A stretch of 64,000 nucleotides of DNA, from positions 1,674,001 to 1,738,000 of the forward strand of contig NZ_CP006942.1 in NCBI RefSeq assembly GCF_000521605.1, given 5' to 3'. The notes beneath the pieces are model-generated. The model was not told the DNA's origin and made no database searches. It was given only the letters and a program-made list of their open reading frames with translations. The DNA comes from Mannheimia sp. USDA-ARS-USMARC-1261. GTDB lineage: Bacteria; Pseudomonadota; Gammaproteobacteria; Enterobacterales; Pasteurellaceae. Position numbers and translations under genes: made by a program. This document shows, in pieces, positions 49,685 to 59,156 of the stretch; position 1 is the stretch's first letter, and each line of letters opens with the position of its first letter.

Positions 49685-50386
49685 ATGAAATTACTTAAAC
49701 CATCAGTGAAAAAGCCTCTATCGCCCATAGTTTTAGGCTTAAGTGAAGATGAGCAATATTATTGCTTAGTCAAAAATCAAGCTGAAAAATTCAGTACTTT
49801 TTGGCAAAAAAAGAGTGAAGGGTTAGAAATGGATATTCAAAAGATCATCGCAAAAGAAACAGTGAATGAACCTTTTACCCTTGTTCGCACTATTCCTTAC
49901 CAATATATCTGGCGAAAAACAATTTTTATCTCTAAAAAACTTGATGAAATCCAATTACATCAGCAAGTTATCCAAATTTTAAAAAATGAGCAGCCACTTG
50001 CAATTGAATTACTCAATTTTGATTATCAACGATTGCCGAGTAGTAATACTAATCTTGATAAAATAACAATTTATGCATTAAACAAAAACTATGCCGAAAG
50101 TTTAAACCAATTTAACAATATATTAGATTGCGAGCTACATTGTTATATTCGAGGTATTTTTCATTTAAATCCTCAACTTGATAATAACTTTCCCTGTTTT
50201 TCTTTTAAGCAAAAAATAGTTCAATTTACGGAAAGTGAATTACTATTTCCTCAAATTGAACCTAAAGATTGCACTCATTTAGCTAATATTATGATTACCG
50301 ATATTAATATACCATCTGATGAAGCAAAGCAACTTTATTTTCTCGCACTCGGAGCAAGTTTATGGAATGGCAAGGCATTGATTTAA
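49685..50386 (+). CDS. comA: Competence protein ComA (PilM-like)
   Basis: First gene of the comABCDE operon for natural transformation. The 233-residue cytoplasmic protein is a divergent PilM-type, actin-like component of the type IV pilus alignment complex. By family it would anchor PilN/ComB on the inner face of the membrane. Identification rests mainly on position, size and the downstream PilN/O/P/Q-like series. It overlaps comB by 25 bp. The operon is very AT-rich and is preceded by a CRP-S site, so expression should depend on Sxy and CRP. Confidence 0.88.
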   Translation: MKLLKPSVKKPLSPIVLGLSEDEQYYCLVKNQAEKFSTFWQKKSEGLEMDIQKIIAKETVNEPFTLVRTIPYQYIWRKTIFISKKLDEIQLHQQVIQILKNEQPLAIELLNFDYQRLPSSNTNLDKITIYALNKNYAESLNQFNNILDCELHCYIRGIFHLNPQLDNNFPCFSFKQKIVQFTESELLFPQIEPKDCTHLANIMITDINIPSDEAKQLYFLALGASLWNGKALI

Positions 50387-50883
50387 GTGATAATAGAAAA
50401 AGTAAATGGGTATTTACTCACTATAAAAGCATTAAAAATATCGCTTATACTTTTTTATTAATGAGCCTTATTAGCTTCTATTTACTCTTTTATATTATTC
50501 ATAAAAATAATGAAATTAAGTCTCTTACACAGCAATTAGAAAAACTGCAAACAGATACCTTTGATTTTGAAAACAAAATTTCACTTCTTCAAAATGGAAA
50601 TAATATTACTTTACCTTTTGCTGAGAATAAGAAAACCGAACAATTATTTACAATAATTAAGAATATGCCTTTAAAAAATGGAGGCATAGATACAATACAG
50701 TTATATCAAGAAAAAGATCTTTATTTAATAATAGGGGGTAATTTAAGTATAGAGGAAGATTTCAAAAAGCTAGAGCAATATTTATATCAAAAAGAATTTA
50801 TTGAGACCAAAACAGAGCAAGTAAGTGTTAATCATAAAAATGAAATATCTTTTACATTCAGCATAAAACATAAAGGAAACTAA
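50362..50883 (+). CDS. comB: Competence protein ComB (PilN-like)
   Basis: A 173-residue bitopic membrane protein: a short cytoplasmic N-terminus, one helix (about 29-48) and a coiled-coil-like stretch (about 50-70) leading into a small periplasmic domain. This is the topology of PilN. It overlaps comA by 25 bp and is followed by comC after 1 bp. Lys-rich and AT-rich. Confidence 0.87.
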   Translation: MEWQGIDLSDNRKSKWVFTHYKSIKNIAYTFLLMSLISFYLLFYIIHKNNEIKSLTQQLEKLQTDTFDFENKISLLQNGNNITLPFAENKKTEQLFTIIKNMPLKNGGIDTIQLYQEKDLYLIIGGNLSIEEDFKKLEQYLYQKEFIETKTEQVSVNHKNEISFTFSIKHKGN

Positions 50884-50884
50884 G

Positions 50885-51418
50885 ATGATTTTAATTAAAA
50901 ATAAGCTAGAAAATTTATATTTAAATCCGAATAGCACTATCTTCAAAGTGGTTAATTTCATTAGAAAAAACCAAAAAACAATACAAACTTTTATTTTCTT
51001 CACTCTTATTATTTTACCTATACTTTATATAATCAAAATTCACTTAGATATTAATCAGTTCTTAGAAAAGATAGGCAATCAAAATGTAAACCTTACTCAT
51101 CAGAAAAATTTATACAACCAATTATTTGATAAGGTTAAATCTAAAAAAACAGAAAATAACTTAACAAATATTAATACTACAATACAAAAAATAGCCCAGA
51201 AACATCATCTTAATATTGATAATCTAAATTGGAATTTAGAACAAGGTAAAAGCATTGAATTAAAAATAACTGCTGATAGCCATTCATTGTTTAATTTTAT
51301 TAACGATCTTAACAAAATTGAATATTTAAAATATCACTTGCTTACTTTAACTAAATCTGCAGAAGATAGAAAAGTAGAACTCACTACTACATTAGTGGTT
51401 TTAGCCAATAAGGAATAA
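50885..51418 (+). CDS. comC: Competence protein ComC (PilO-like)
   Basis: A 177-residue protein with one membrane helix (about 35-52), a coiled-coil region and a ferredoxin-like periplasmic domain pattern typical of PilO. It would pair with ComB to link the inner membrane platform to ComD and the ComE secretin. One base separates it from comB and one from comD. Confidence 0.87.
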   Translation: MILIKNKLENLYLNPNSTIFKVVNFIRKNQKTIQTFIFFTLIILPILYIIKIHLDINQFLEKIGNQNVNLTHQKNLYNQLFDKVKSKKTENNLTNINTTIQKIAQKHHLNIDNLNWNLEQGKSIELKITADSHSLFNFINDLNKIEYLKYHLLTLTKSAEDRKVELTTTLVVLANKE

Positions 51419-51419
51419 T

Positions 51420-51833
51420 ATGCGTAACTATTTTTTCTCTTTTTTATTCATTAGTTTTAATGCTATGGCTGTCGATCCATTTTTTGGTGAACAGCCTCAG
51501 ATGAAAAATGAACAGAATACTGTTGAAGTTCTACCTGAAATTGCAAAAAATTCGGAAAATTTAACCGCTTGCAAGACTTTGGAGCATAAAAAATCTCTCA
51601 ATTTACTTACTGAATTTGAGAAATTAAAACTTATTGGCTTAGTTAAAATTAATGAACATTCTACAGCCTTGTTTATCGATGAAAAAGAACAATTACTTGA
51701 TTTCAAGGAAAACCAGTTCATTCAAAATCAAGAAATTGAGATAAAAAACATTAATTTAAAATCACTCACTTATATTAATTGGAAACTCACAAAAGATTGT
51801 CATTTTCCGTATGAGATCACCATAAAACTATAG
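51420..51833 (+). CDS. comD: Competence protein ComD (PilP-like)
   Basis: A 137-residue exported protein with a signal peptide (about 1-17, ending MAVDP). The mature part (KLIGLVKINEHSTALFIDEK region, seen as LIGLVKINEH) resembles the PilP domain that contacts the secretin. There is no clear lipobox. It contains an internal uptake signal (ACCGCTTGC). It lies between comC and comE. Confidence 0.86.
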   Translation: MRNYFFSFLFISFNAMAVDPFFGEQPQMKNEQNTVEVLPEIAKNSENLTACKTLEHKKSLNLLTEFEKLKLIGLVKINEHSTALFIDEKEQLLDFKENQFIQNQEIEIKNINLKSLTYINWKLTKDCHFPYEITIKL

Positions 51834-51841
51834 AGGTTAGT

Positions 51842-53155
51842 ATGTTCAGAGTTTTTCTTTATTTATTATTTAGCTCTTCACTAGCGTTGGCTGATACTAT
51901 TTCTCTTGCAGTAAAAAATGTACCAACTTCACATCTGCTTACTTATTTATCCGAAGAAACAGGGAAAAATATAGTATTAGAGGATGATATTCAAACTAAA
52001 TCTACATTAAGATTAGAAAACAAATCTATTGAAGAGATATTTAAAACACTCAGCAAAGTGAATAAATTATCGCTCACTTATGAAGGTGATATTGTTTATA
52101 TTAATAAGAAAGAAGAAAAAATAGCTGATTTGAATACAATACCTATTACCCATTTGCAAAATAACGGACAAAATCCACCGCTTGTAACCACTCCAAAGTT
52201 GATGACTAAAACGATAAAGCTCAATTATGCGAAAGCCTCAGAAGTGATTGAATCTTTAACTAAAGGTAGTGGTACGTTTTTATCTGAGAATGGCTATATC
52301 CATTTTGATGAGCGAAGTAATAGCTTAATTATTAAAGATAGTGCGAAATCACTGCAAAATATTGAGCGATTAGTCAAAAAACTAGACCAACCTACCGAAC
52401 AAATTGCGATTGAAGCTCGCATTGTTACTATCAGTAGCGAACATTTGCAAGAACTAGGAGTGCGTTGGGGAATGTTTTCCAGAGGAGCTGATCACTATAA
52501 ATTTGGCGGGCGACTTGAAGGTAATGGATTAAGTAATGTAGCTAATAATCTCAATGTGAATTTCCCTGTTACGAATGGAGCTTCCGCCGTTTTACAAGTG
52601 GCTTCCATTAATAGCCGTGTGCTAGATTTGGAACTTAGTGCATTAGAGCAGGAAAACAGTGTGGAAATTATTGCCAGTCCTCGTCTTTTAACCACGAATA
52701 AAAAACCTGCAAGCATCAAGCAAGGTACAGAAATTCCTTATGTAATGTATAACACCAAATCAGAAGCAACCGATGTCGAATTTAAAGAAGCAGTGTTAGG
52801 ATTGGAAGTTGTTCCTCATCTTTCTACTCAAAATCAAATTTTGCTGGATTTAGTCGTAACCCAAAACTCGCCGAACTCTCAATCCGGCAGTAGCGGTTTA
52901 ATTACTATTGATAAGCAAGAACTCAACACACAAGTTTTTGCTAAACACGGGGAAACTATTGTATTAGGTGGAATTTTTCAACATTTAGCCCAAAAAGGGG
53001 AAGATAAAGTGCCTGTTTTAGGTTCAATTCCCTTTATTAAGCGTTTATTCAGCCAAACTAGAGATAAAATCAGCAAACGAGAACTCGTCATTTTCGTTAC
53101 TCCTTACATTCTTCAATCAAACGAAAAAGTAAGCAGTACGAAAAAATCAAAATAG
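51842..53155 (+). CDS. comE: Competence secretin ComE (PilQ-like)
   Basis: Outer-membrane secretin through which the type IV pilus and DNA pass. The 437-residue protein has a signal peptide (about 1-17, SLALADT), an N-terminal secretin/TonB-like domain (about 20-90), an N0/N1 domain with repeated LVKKLDQP-type segments, and the secretin core from about 190 (VEIIASPRLLTTNKKPA, then GIFQ and VPVLGSIPFIKRLFS). It ends FVTPYIL. AGAGG precedes the start. comF does not follow here. Confidence 0.95.
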   Translation: MFRVFLYLLFSSSLALADTISLAVKNVPTSHLLTYLSEETGKNIVLEDDIQTKSTLRLENKSIEEIFKTLSKVNKLSLTYEGDIVYINKKEEKIADLNTIPITHLQNNGQNPPLVTTPKLMTKTIKLNYAKASEVIESLTKGSGTFLSENGYIHFDERSNSLIIKDSAKSLQNIERLVKKLDQPTEQIAIEARIVTISSEHLQELGVRWGMFSRGADHYKFGGRLEGNGLSNVANNLNVNFPVTNGASAVLQVASINSRVLDLELSALEQENSVEIIASPRLLTTNKKPASIKQGTEIPYVMYNTKSEATDVEFKEAVLGLEVVPHLSTQNQILLDLVVTQNSPNSQSGSSGLITIDKQELNTQVFAKHGETIVLGGIFQHLAQKGEDKVPVLGSIPFIKRLFSQTRDKISKRELVIFVTPYILQSNEKVSSTKKSK

Positions 53156-53234
53156 CGTAGATAAACGCAAGCAAAAATAGGGGAAGTGTGCTAGAATCAG
53201 CCGTCATTTTTTGTGTTATAGAATTAGAGGTTTT

Positions 53235-53648
53235 ATGAAAGTTTCCCCACGTCGCCGTGCAAGAGAGTGTGCGGTTCAAGCCATTTATTCTTGGTATATC
53301 TCCAAAAATACGGTTGAAGAAGTGGAATTAGCATTTATTGCCGATCAAGATATGAAAGGCGTGGATATGCCTTATTTCCGCAAACTTTTTCGTGGCGTTG
53401 TAGATAATGTTGAAGCCATTGATGAAGCATTACGCCCTTATTTAGATCGAGCTGAAGACGATATCGATCCTATCGAGCGTTCTATTCTTCGCTTATCAGG
53501 CTATGAACTAAAATTTGAAAATGATGTGCCTTTCCGTGTTGTAATAAATGAAGGTATTGAAGTCGCAAAAGTGTTTGGTTCTGATGACAGCCACAAATAC
53601 ATCAACGGTATTTTAGATAAACTGGCTCCGGCACTCGGTAAGAAATAA
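53235..53648 (+). CDS. nusB: Transcription antitermination factor NusB
   Basis: Binds boxA of rRNA leader transcripts with NusE. The 137-residue all-helical protein has the N-terminal [15 protein letters not shown] and C-terminal [27 protein letters not shown] (in parts INEGIEVAK and YINGILDK) of NusB. The start at 53235 follows AGAGG. It leads a nusB-thiL-pgpA-rhtB-like cluster. Confidence 0.96.
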   Translation: MKVSPRRRARECAVQAIYSWYISKNTVEEVELAFIADQDMKGVDMPYFRKLFRGVVDNVEAIDEALRPYLDRAEDDIDPIERSILRLSGYELKFENDVPFRVVINEGIEVAKVFGSDDSHKYINGILDKLAPALGKK

Positions 53649-53710
53649 AATATTCCCCAATTTTGTATGAAATTGGGGATTTTGTTGATCATAAGGTTTA
53701 AGGATATTTT

Positions 53711-54691
53711 ATGGGTGAATTTGATATTATCGAACGTTATTTCAATGCCTCTCAACGTCCGGCTCGCAGAGATGTTGTGCTGGCTATTGGCGATGATTGT
53801 GCAGTTACCTCACTGAAACCAAATCAACAACTTGCTATTACAACAGATACATTAGTTTGTGGTGCTCACTTTCTTCCCACTATTTCACCTGCTGATTTGG
53901 CATATAAAAGTGTGGCGGTAAACTTAAGCGATCTCGCCTCAATGGGAGCTGAGCCTGCTTGGATCTCCTTAGCTTTAACCTTACCTGAAATCGATCACGA
54001 TTGGTTGGCTGAGTTTAGCGAATATTTCTTTGATATTTTAGACCACTACAATGTTGATCTCATTGGTGGCGATACTACCAAAGGGCATTTATCCTTAACC
54101 ATTACCGCACAAGGTATTGTGCCTCAAGATAAAGGACTATTCCGCCACAATGCCAAAGTAGGCGATTGGATTTATGTTTCTGGCACACTGGGCGATAGTG
54201 CCGCCGGTTTGCAATTACTGCTTAACCGGAAAACCGATGATATAAGTTGGAATAAAGATGAAAGCTATCTTATTCAACGCCATTTACGTCCAACACCCCG
54301 TGTATTGCTTGGCTTAACGATTGCGACTATTGCTAATGCTGCTATTGATATTTCAGACGGTTTACTTTCTGATTTAGGGCATATTTTAAAACGCAGTAAC
54401 TGCGGTGCGGTCTTAAATCTTGATGATTTACCACTTTCTGAATCTCTACTAAACTGCTATTCAAAAGAAGATGCCGAACATTTTGCATTAAGTGGCGGGG
54501 AAGATTACGAGCTTTGTTTTACCGTTCATAACGATAATAAACACAAACTAGAAAAAGCCCTCGCCAACATTGGCGTAAGCTATACTTGTATCGGGCAAAT
54601 TCGCTCTGCCAAAGAAGGCTTAACCGTACTACGCAATAATGAAATCGTGACATTGCCTACTCAAAGAGGCTTCGACCATTTTAAAAAATAA
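53711..54691 (+). CDS. thiL: Thiamine-monophosphate kinase
   Basis: Phosphorylates thiamine monophosphate to the diphosphate cofactor. The 326-residue protein is of the PurM-like ATP-binding fold shared with SelD; conserved segments are AIGDDCAVT (metal and ATP binding), GGDTTKG, AAIDISDGLLSDLGHI and SGGEDYEL. AAGGA lies upstream. It starts 62 bp after nusB and 5 bp before pgpA. Confidence 0.96.
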   Translation: MGEFDIIERYFNASQRPARRDVVLAIGDDCAVTSLKPNQQLAITTDTLVCGAHFLPTISPADLAYKSVAVNLSDLASMGAEPAWISLALTLPEIDHDWLAEFSEYFFDILDHYNVDLIGGDTTKGHLSLTITAQGIVPQDKGLFRHNAKVGDWIYVSGTLGDSAAGLQLLLNRKTDDISWNKDESYLIQRHLRPTPRVLLGLTIATIANAAIDISDGLLSDLGHILKRSNCGAVLNLDDLPLSESLLNCYSKEDAEHFALSGGEDYELCFTVHNDNKHKLEKALANIGVSYTCIGQIRSAKEGLTVLRNNEIVTLPTQRGFDHFKK

Positions 54692-54696
54692 CAATA

Positions 54697-55170
54697 ATGA
54701 AACCAATTAATCTTAAAAATCCAATTCATTTTTTAGCAGTAGGCTTTGGTTCCGGTTTACTAAGACCTGCCCCCGGTACTTGGGGAAGCCTAGTAGGTTT
54801 AATAGTTGCTATTATTTTATGGACAGCAACCCAGTCCAGTATTTTTTTTGCGATTCTTACCCTAATTAGCTTTATTTCAGGGTGCTATATCTGCAACAAA
54901 ACCAGCCAAGATCTGAATGTTCACGATGATGGGCGAATTGTTTGGGACGAAATCGTTGCCATCTTTTTAATGTTTACTTATCTACCTGAATATAATTTAT
55001 TAGGTTATGTATTAGCTTTTATCAGCTTCCGCATTTTTGATATTCTCAAACCATTCCCAATCCGCTATTTTGACGAAAAATTAGAAAGTGGTTTAGGCAT
55101 TATGTTTGATGATATTCTTGCAGCCATTTTTGCTCTTATTTCACTTCATCTTTTGTACTATTTTATTTAA
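54697..55170 (+). CDS. pgpA: Phosphatidylglycerophosphatase A
   Basis: Dephosphorylates phosphatidylglycerophosphate to phosphatidylglycerol at the inner membrane. The 157-residue protein has about four hydrophobic segments and the PgpA motifs GFGSGLLRPAPGTWGSL, VHDDGRIVWDEIVA and GLGIMFDDILA with their acidic metal-binding residues. It is 5 bp after thiL. Confidence 0.95.
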   Translation: MKPINLKNPIHFLAVGFGSGLLRPAPGTWGSLVGLIVAIILWTATQSSIFFAILTLISFISGCYICNKTSQDLNVHDDGRIVWDEIVAIFLMFTYLPEYNLLGYVLAFISFRIFDILKPFPIRYFDEKLESGLGIMFDDILAAIFALISLHLLYYFI

Positions 55171-55175
55171 ACATT

Positions 55176-55802
55176 ATGCTGACAATTTTATTTATCCACT
55201 TAGCCGGGCTAATAACTCCCGGTCCCGATTTCTTTTATGTAGTAAGACAATCCGCAAGCCACTCAATTAAAAAAGGCATTTTAGCGGCAATCGGTATTTC
55301 TATTGGCATTATTTTTTGGGCAAGTTTCGCTATTTTCGGGCTGGCTTGGTTAAGCAAAAGTATGGGTGAAATTTTCCAATATAGTGTTATGTTAATTGGT
55401 GGTTGCTACCTTGTATATATCGGCTCAAAAATGGTAAGAGTAACTGAAAGTGTTACATTTAAAGAACATAAAACCAAACTAATGCCGCTCAATAACTGTG
55501 AAGAAATTAGAAAAGGCTTATTAATCAATATTTTTAATGCTAAAGCAGGCGTTTACTTTACCAGCGTTGTTTCTGCTTATTTAAGTAATTTCACTCAAAT
55601 ATCACAAATGTTTGAGCTACTCTTTTTATTTGTGATAAGCACATTAGCTTATTTCTGTGTGGTAGCCCTACTCTTTTCTCGTAAGCCTATCAGACAATTT
55701 TACTCAAAGCATAGTCGCTATATTGATAACATCTCAGGTGTGATTTTTATCCTGTTTGGTCTGATGTTGATTTATGAAGGATTTACTCATCTCATCAGCT
55801 AA
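55176..55802 (+). CDS. LysE/RhtB-family amino acid exporter
   Basis: Inner-membrane efflux carrier, 208 residues with five to six helices. The N-terminal TPGPDFFYVVRQS motif and the second-helix GILAAIGISIG region are the LysE/RhtB signature. It begins 5 bp after pgpA, so it is expressed with nusB-thiL-pgpA. Substrate unknown; RhtB-type relatives export homoserine, threonine or similar amino acids. Confidence 0.88.
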   Translation: MLTILFIHLAGLITPGPDFFYVVRQSASHSIKKGILAAIGISIGIIFWASFAIFGLAWLSKSMGEIFQYSVMLIGGCYLVYIGSKMVRVTESVTFKEHKTKLMPLNNCEEIRKGLLINIFNAKAGVYFTSVVSAYLSNFTQISQMFELLFLFVISTLAYFCVVALLFSRKPIRQFYSKHSRYIDNISGVIFILFGLMLIYEGFTHLIS

Positions 55803-55910
55803 CAAGCGGTCGTTTTTTTACAAAATTTTGCATATTTAACATAAATTCAATAGTGTTATTTTATACAGTTTCTGCTATGCTACTGCCAATTTTAACTTTC
55901 GGATAAAACA

Positions 55911-56516
55911 ATGATAGGACGATTACACGGCAAGATTATTGAAAAGCAGCCACCGGAAATTTTACTGGACGTACAAGGTGTAGGCTATGAGCTGCTACTC
56001 CCAATGACAAGTTTCTACAGCCTACCACAAATAGGCGATGAAACGACTATTTTCACGCATTTAGTTGTGCGAGAAGATGCTCACTTGCTCTTTGGTTTTG
56101 CTCAAAAACAAGATAGAACCTTATTTCGTGAGTTAATTAAAACCAATGGTGTTGGTCCAAAACTTGCTCTTGCCATTCTTTCTGCAATGTCTGTTTCACA
56201 ATTTGCGACAGCAATTGAAAATGAAGAATTAGCAAAACTCACGAAAATTCCGGGTATTGGTAGAAAAACCGCAGAACGTTTGCTTGTTGAGCTAAAAGGT
56301 AAATTCAAAGGCATTGCCCAAAGCGATTTCTTTGTTGAAGTTTCACACGATCAAATTGTGGCAAGCAGCACACCAGACCCGGCAAATGAAGCTCTTGATG
56401 CTCTAATTGCTTTAGGTTACAAACCAAATGATGCAGAGAAAATGATCAAGAAGGTCAATAAAGCAGGAGCAACGAGCGAGCAGCTCATTCGTGAGGCATT
56501 AAAAAATTCCTTATAA
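55911..56516 (+). CDS. ruvA: Holliday junction helicase subunit RuvA
   Basis: Tetramer that binds Holliday junctions and loads RuvB. The 201-residue protein has the N-terminal OB fold ([12 protein letters not shown]), two helix-hairpin-helix motifs ([12 protein letters not shown] near 79-90 and [12 protein letters not shown] near 113-124) and a RuvB-binding UBA-like C-terminus ([20 protein letters not shown], 20 residues). ruvB follows 10 bp later; ruvC is not adjacent. I see no clear SOS box upstream. Confidence 0.97.
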   Translation: MIGRLHGKIIEKQPPEILLDVQGVGYELLLPMTSFYSLPQIGDETTIFTHLVVREDAHLLFGFAQKQDRTLFRELIKTNGVGPKLALAILSAMSVSQFATAIENEELAKLTKIPGIGRKTAERLLVELKGKFKGIAQSDFFVEVSHDQIVASSTPDPANEALDALIALGYKPNDAEKMIKKVNKAGATSEQLIREALKNSL

Positions 56517-56526
56517 GTATTAAATT

Positions 56527-57531
56527 ATGATTGAAGCAGATAGAATCATCAGTGCCTCGCCAAAGCGTGAGGAAGAAGTCATCGACCGAGCAATTCGCCC
56601 TAAATTACTTACCGATTACGTTGGACAGCCCTCTGTGCGTGATCAAATGGAGATCTTCATCAAAGCCGCCAAATTGCGTGATGAGGCTCTCGATCATTTA
56701 CTGATTTTTGGTCCTCCCGGTTTAGGTAAAACCACCCTTGCCAATATTGTGGCAAATGAAATGGGCGTGAATATCCGCACGACTTCCGGACCTGTATTAG
56801 AAAAAGCTGGCGATTTAGCCGCAATGCTCACTAACCTTGAGCCTTATGATGTACTTTTCATTGATGAAATTCATCGCCTATCTCCTGCTATCGAGGAAGT
56901 GCTTTATCCTGCAATGGAAGATTATCAACTCGATATTATGATTGGCGAAGGTCCTGCCGCACGATCAATTAAACTTGATCTACCTCCCTTTACCTTAGTG
57001 GGGGCAACTACTCGTGCTGGATCACTCACCTCACCATTACGGGATCGCTTTGGCATTGTACAACGATTAGAATTTTATTCAGTGGATGATCTCACGTTAA
57101 TTGTGAAACGCAGTGCGGACTGTCTCAATCTTAATTTATCCGCAGATGGAGCTTATGAAGTAGCTCGCCGCTCACGTGGTACACCTCGTATTGCTAACCG
57201 CCTACTTCGCCGTGTGCGAGATTACGCTGATGTTCGCAATAACGGCATCATTACGTCTGATATTGCAAAGCAAGCCTTAGCAATGCTTGATGTGGATTCT
57301 GAAGGTTTTGATTTTATGGACATCAAACTCTTGCAAGCAATTGTCGAGCGTTTTGACGGCGGACCCGTTGGTTTGGATAACCTTGCAGCAGCGATTGGCG
57401 AAGAGCGAGATACAATAGAAGACGTACTCGAGCCTTATCTCATTCAACAAGGCTTCCTACAACGCACGCCAAGAGGCAGAATTGCAACCAATAGAACCTA
57501 TGCCCATCTTGGTATTACTAAAATTGGCTAA
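56527..57531 (+). CDS. ruvB: Holliday junction helicase ATPase RuvB
   Basis: Hexameric AAA+ motor for branch migration. The 334-residue protein has Walker [12 protein letters not shown] (about 62-72), Walker [10 protein letters not shown], sensor 1 GATTRAGSL and the C-terminal winged-helix [13 protein letters not shown]. An inverted USS pair follows the stop and may terminate the ruvAB transcript. Confidence 0.98.
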   Translation: MIEADRIISASPKREEEVIDRAIRPKLLTDYVGQPSVRDQMEIFIKAAKLRDEALDHLLIFGPPGLGKTTLANIVANEMGVNIRTTSGPVLEKAGDLAAMLTNLEPYDVLFIDEIHRLSPAIEEVLYPAMEDYQLDIMIGEGPAARSIKLDLPPFTLVGATTRAGSLTSPLRDRFGIVQRLEFYSVDDLTLIVKRSADCLNLNLSADGAYEVARRSRGTPRIANRLLRRVRDYADVRNNGIITSDIAKQALAMLDVDSEGFDFMDIKLLQAIVERFDGGPVGLDNLAAAIGEERDTIEDVLEPYLIQQGFLQRTPRGRIATNRTYAHLGITKIG

Positions 57532-57535
57532 CTCA

Positions 57536-57591
57536 CAAGCGGTTGCTTTTGTTTAAAAATTTGCAAAATTTTAGATAAAAACCACCGCTTG
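57536..57591. repeat. Inverted uptake-signal pair between ruvB and the YnbB-like gene
   Basis: CAAGCGGT (57536-57543) and ACCGCTTG (57584-57591) flank a 40-nt AT-rich loop containing AAAATTTTGC-like blocks. It lies between convergent genes and probably ends both transcripts. Confidence 0.65.
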
Positions 57592-57602
57592 TTGAGCATT
57601 CC

Positions 57603-58526
57603 CTATGCCCAATAATACCTCACAATATGGAAGAACACAGGAGCAGAAAAACAAATTGAATCTACTCTATCTAACATTCCGCCGTGTCCTTTAATCATTC
57701 TGCCCCAATCTTTTACGCCATAATCTCGTTTAATTGCAGACATCACCAATCCGCCAAAAAAGCCCATTAAACAAATCACAAAACCAATAACACCTGCTTG
57801 TAACGTTGAGAATGGTGTAATAGGAGCAAGCAAGATTGCAATAGCAGTTGCACTTAAAATACCTCCTACTGTGCCGGCAACTGTTTTAGATGGCGATAGA
57901 CTTGGCATAATTTTACGTTTACCGACTAATTTGCCCCAAATGTACTGCAACACATCACTTAATTGAACAATTGCAATTAAGAAAATCAGCAGTTGGATAT
58001 TTTGATTTTTATCTAATCCTTGAACATTTAAGGTAAGCAATGCCGGAACGTGCGAAAGACAGAAAATACTGATCATCGCCGCCCATTGAATTTTGGCTGA
58101 ACGCCCTAAAAAATGCTCGGTTTTGCCTGTTAAGCTCCCTACAATCGGCAATAATAAAAAGCCATAAACAGGAATAAAAATAGAGAACATTCCATACCAT
58201 TCTGTCCACACAAAATAGTATTGTATCGGTAGTAGTAAATAGAAACAGACTACTAAGGCGTAATAGTCGTGCCTGTCTTGATAGACCAGCGTCATAAACT
58301 CCCGCAATGCAGCAAAAGAGATAAGGAAAAAGAGCAAAATTGTGCCGTTTTGCCCGAATGCAAAAGCGAATAACAACACAAAAAGCATTACCCACCAGGC
58401 ATAGATACGAGCATTTAAATTCTCAATGGTATTCGTATTGCCTTTACGTTTTTTAAGCACAAAGCCAATTAATGATGCAAAAACTAAAACCCCGAAAAAA
58501 GAGAGAAAAATTGTACTCATTGTCAT
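57603..58526 (-). CDS. Phosphatidate cytidylyltransferase-like protein (YnbB-type)
   Basis: CdsA-family membrane enzyme, which makes CDP-diacylglycerol from phosphatidate and CTP. The 307-residue protein has about eight helices and the CdsA signature region SPSKTVAGTVGGI followed by KRDYGVKDWGRMIKGHGGMLDRVDS (in parts KDWGRMI and GHGGMLDRVDS), with the conserved His and Asp. It is longer than the shortest CdsA and resembles E. coli YnbB. AAGGAG overlaps the stop of the preceding acyltransferase gene. Together with the next two genes it forms a YnbAB-like operon, probably additional to the housekeeping cdsA. Confidence 0.85.
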   Translation of the reverse strand: MTMSTIFLSFFGVLVFASLIGFVLKKRKGNTNTIENLNARIYAWWVMLFVLLFAFAFGQNGTILLFFLISFAALREFMTLVYQDRHDYYALVVCFYLLLPIQYYFVWTEWYGMFSIFIPVYGFLLLPIVGSLTGKTEHFLGRSAKIQWAAMISIFCLSHVPALLTLNVQGLDKNQNIQLLIFLIAIVQLSDVLQYIWGKLVGKRKIMPSLSPSKTVAGTVGGILSATAIAILLAPITPFSTLQAGVIGFVICLMGFFGGLVMSAIKRDYGVKDWGRMIKGHGGMLDRVDSICFSAPVFFHIVRYYWA

Positions 58527-58529
58527 TAT

Positions 58530-59156
58530 TTACTCCTTATGCGTTGGGGAAAGAGTAAGCAACGCTTGGCGTGTGCGTTCGATAAAATCGGCTTTTTCTT
58601 CACCTTCCTGCAATGAAATTGCTTCACCAAAACGAACCTGGCACATTAGCGGAATAGGCAAAATTGCTCCTTTTGGTAAAACTTGTTTCATATTATCAAT
58701 CCAGACCGGTACAAATTGAATATTAGCTTGTTGTTTGGCGAGATGATAAATCCCACTTTTAAAAGGTTGTAGTACTTCTTCACTTAAATTACGTGTACCT
58801 TCCGGGAAAATAATCAGATTTTCGCCTGTTGAAAGCCGGTTAGCCATATTTTCAATCGCAAGTTGCGGATTATCACTGTTACGTTCTACCAACAATACAT
58901 TAAAAACAGCATTCGCAATAAAACGGCGAATAACTCCTTTCTGCCAATAATCCGCCCCCGCAACAGGTCGGGTTTTTAGGCGTAAATGTTGCGGTAATGA
59001 AATCCAAACTAAGATAAAATCACCGTGGCTATGATGGTTTGCGTAATAAACCGTCGGTACGCTATTTTCAGTTAATTGTTGAGGACGAACACCCGTAATA
59101 AAAGAGGTAAAAAAGCAAATAACATGGTCAATAAATTTAGCGAGTAACCTTTTCAT
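58530..59156 (-). CDS. PlsC-like lysophospholipid acyltransferase
   Basis: 1-acyl-glycerol-3-phosphate acyltransferase family, 208 residues. The HX4D catalytic motif is in YANHHSHGDFIL, and the substrate motif is IFPEGTRNLS; a membrane helix lies near the N-terminus. The frame is open from 59228, but GGAG before the ATG at 59156 defines the start, overlapping the preceding gene by 20 bp. Together the three genes could make phosphatidate, activate it with CTP and transfer it to an alcohol. Confidence 0.85.
   Translation of the reverse strand: MKRLLAKFIDHVICFFTSFITGVRPQQLTENSVPTVYYANHHSHGDFILVWISLPQHLRLKTRPVAGADYWQKGVIRRFIANAVFNVLLVERNSDNPQLAIENMANRLSTGENLIIFPEGTRNLSEEVLQPFKSGIYHLAKQQANIQFVPVWIDNMKQVLPKGAILPIPLMCQVRFGEAISLQEGEEKADFIERTRQALLTLSPTHKE

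Noticed and set aside
53649-53710. Thiamine-pyrophosphate riboswitch before thiL
   Set aside because: The 62-bp gap is too short and lacks the THI-box sequences.
55803-55910. SOS box upstream of ruvA
   Set aside because: The E. coli ruvAB operon has one, but no CTG-N10-CAG type sequence is seen here; TACAGTTTCTG does not fit.
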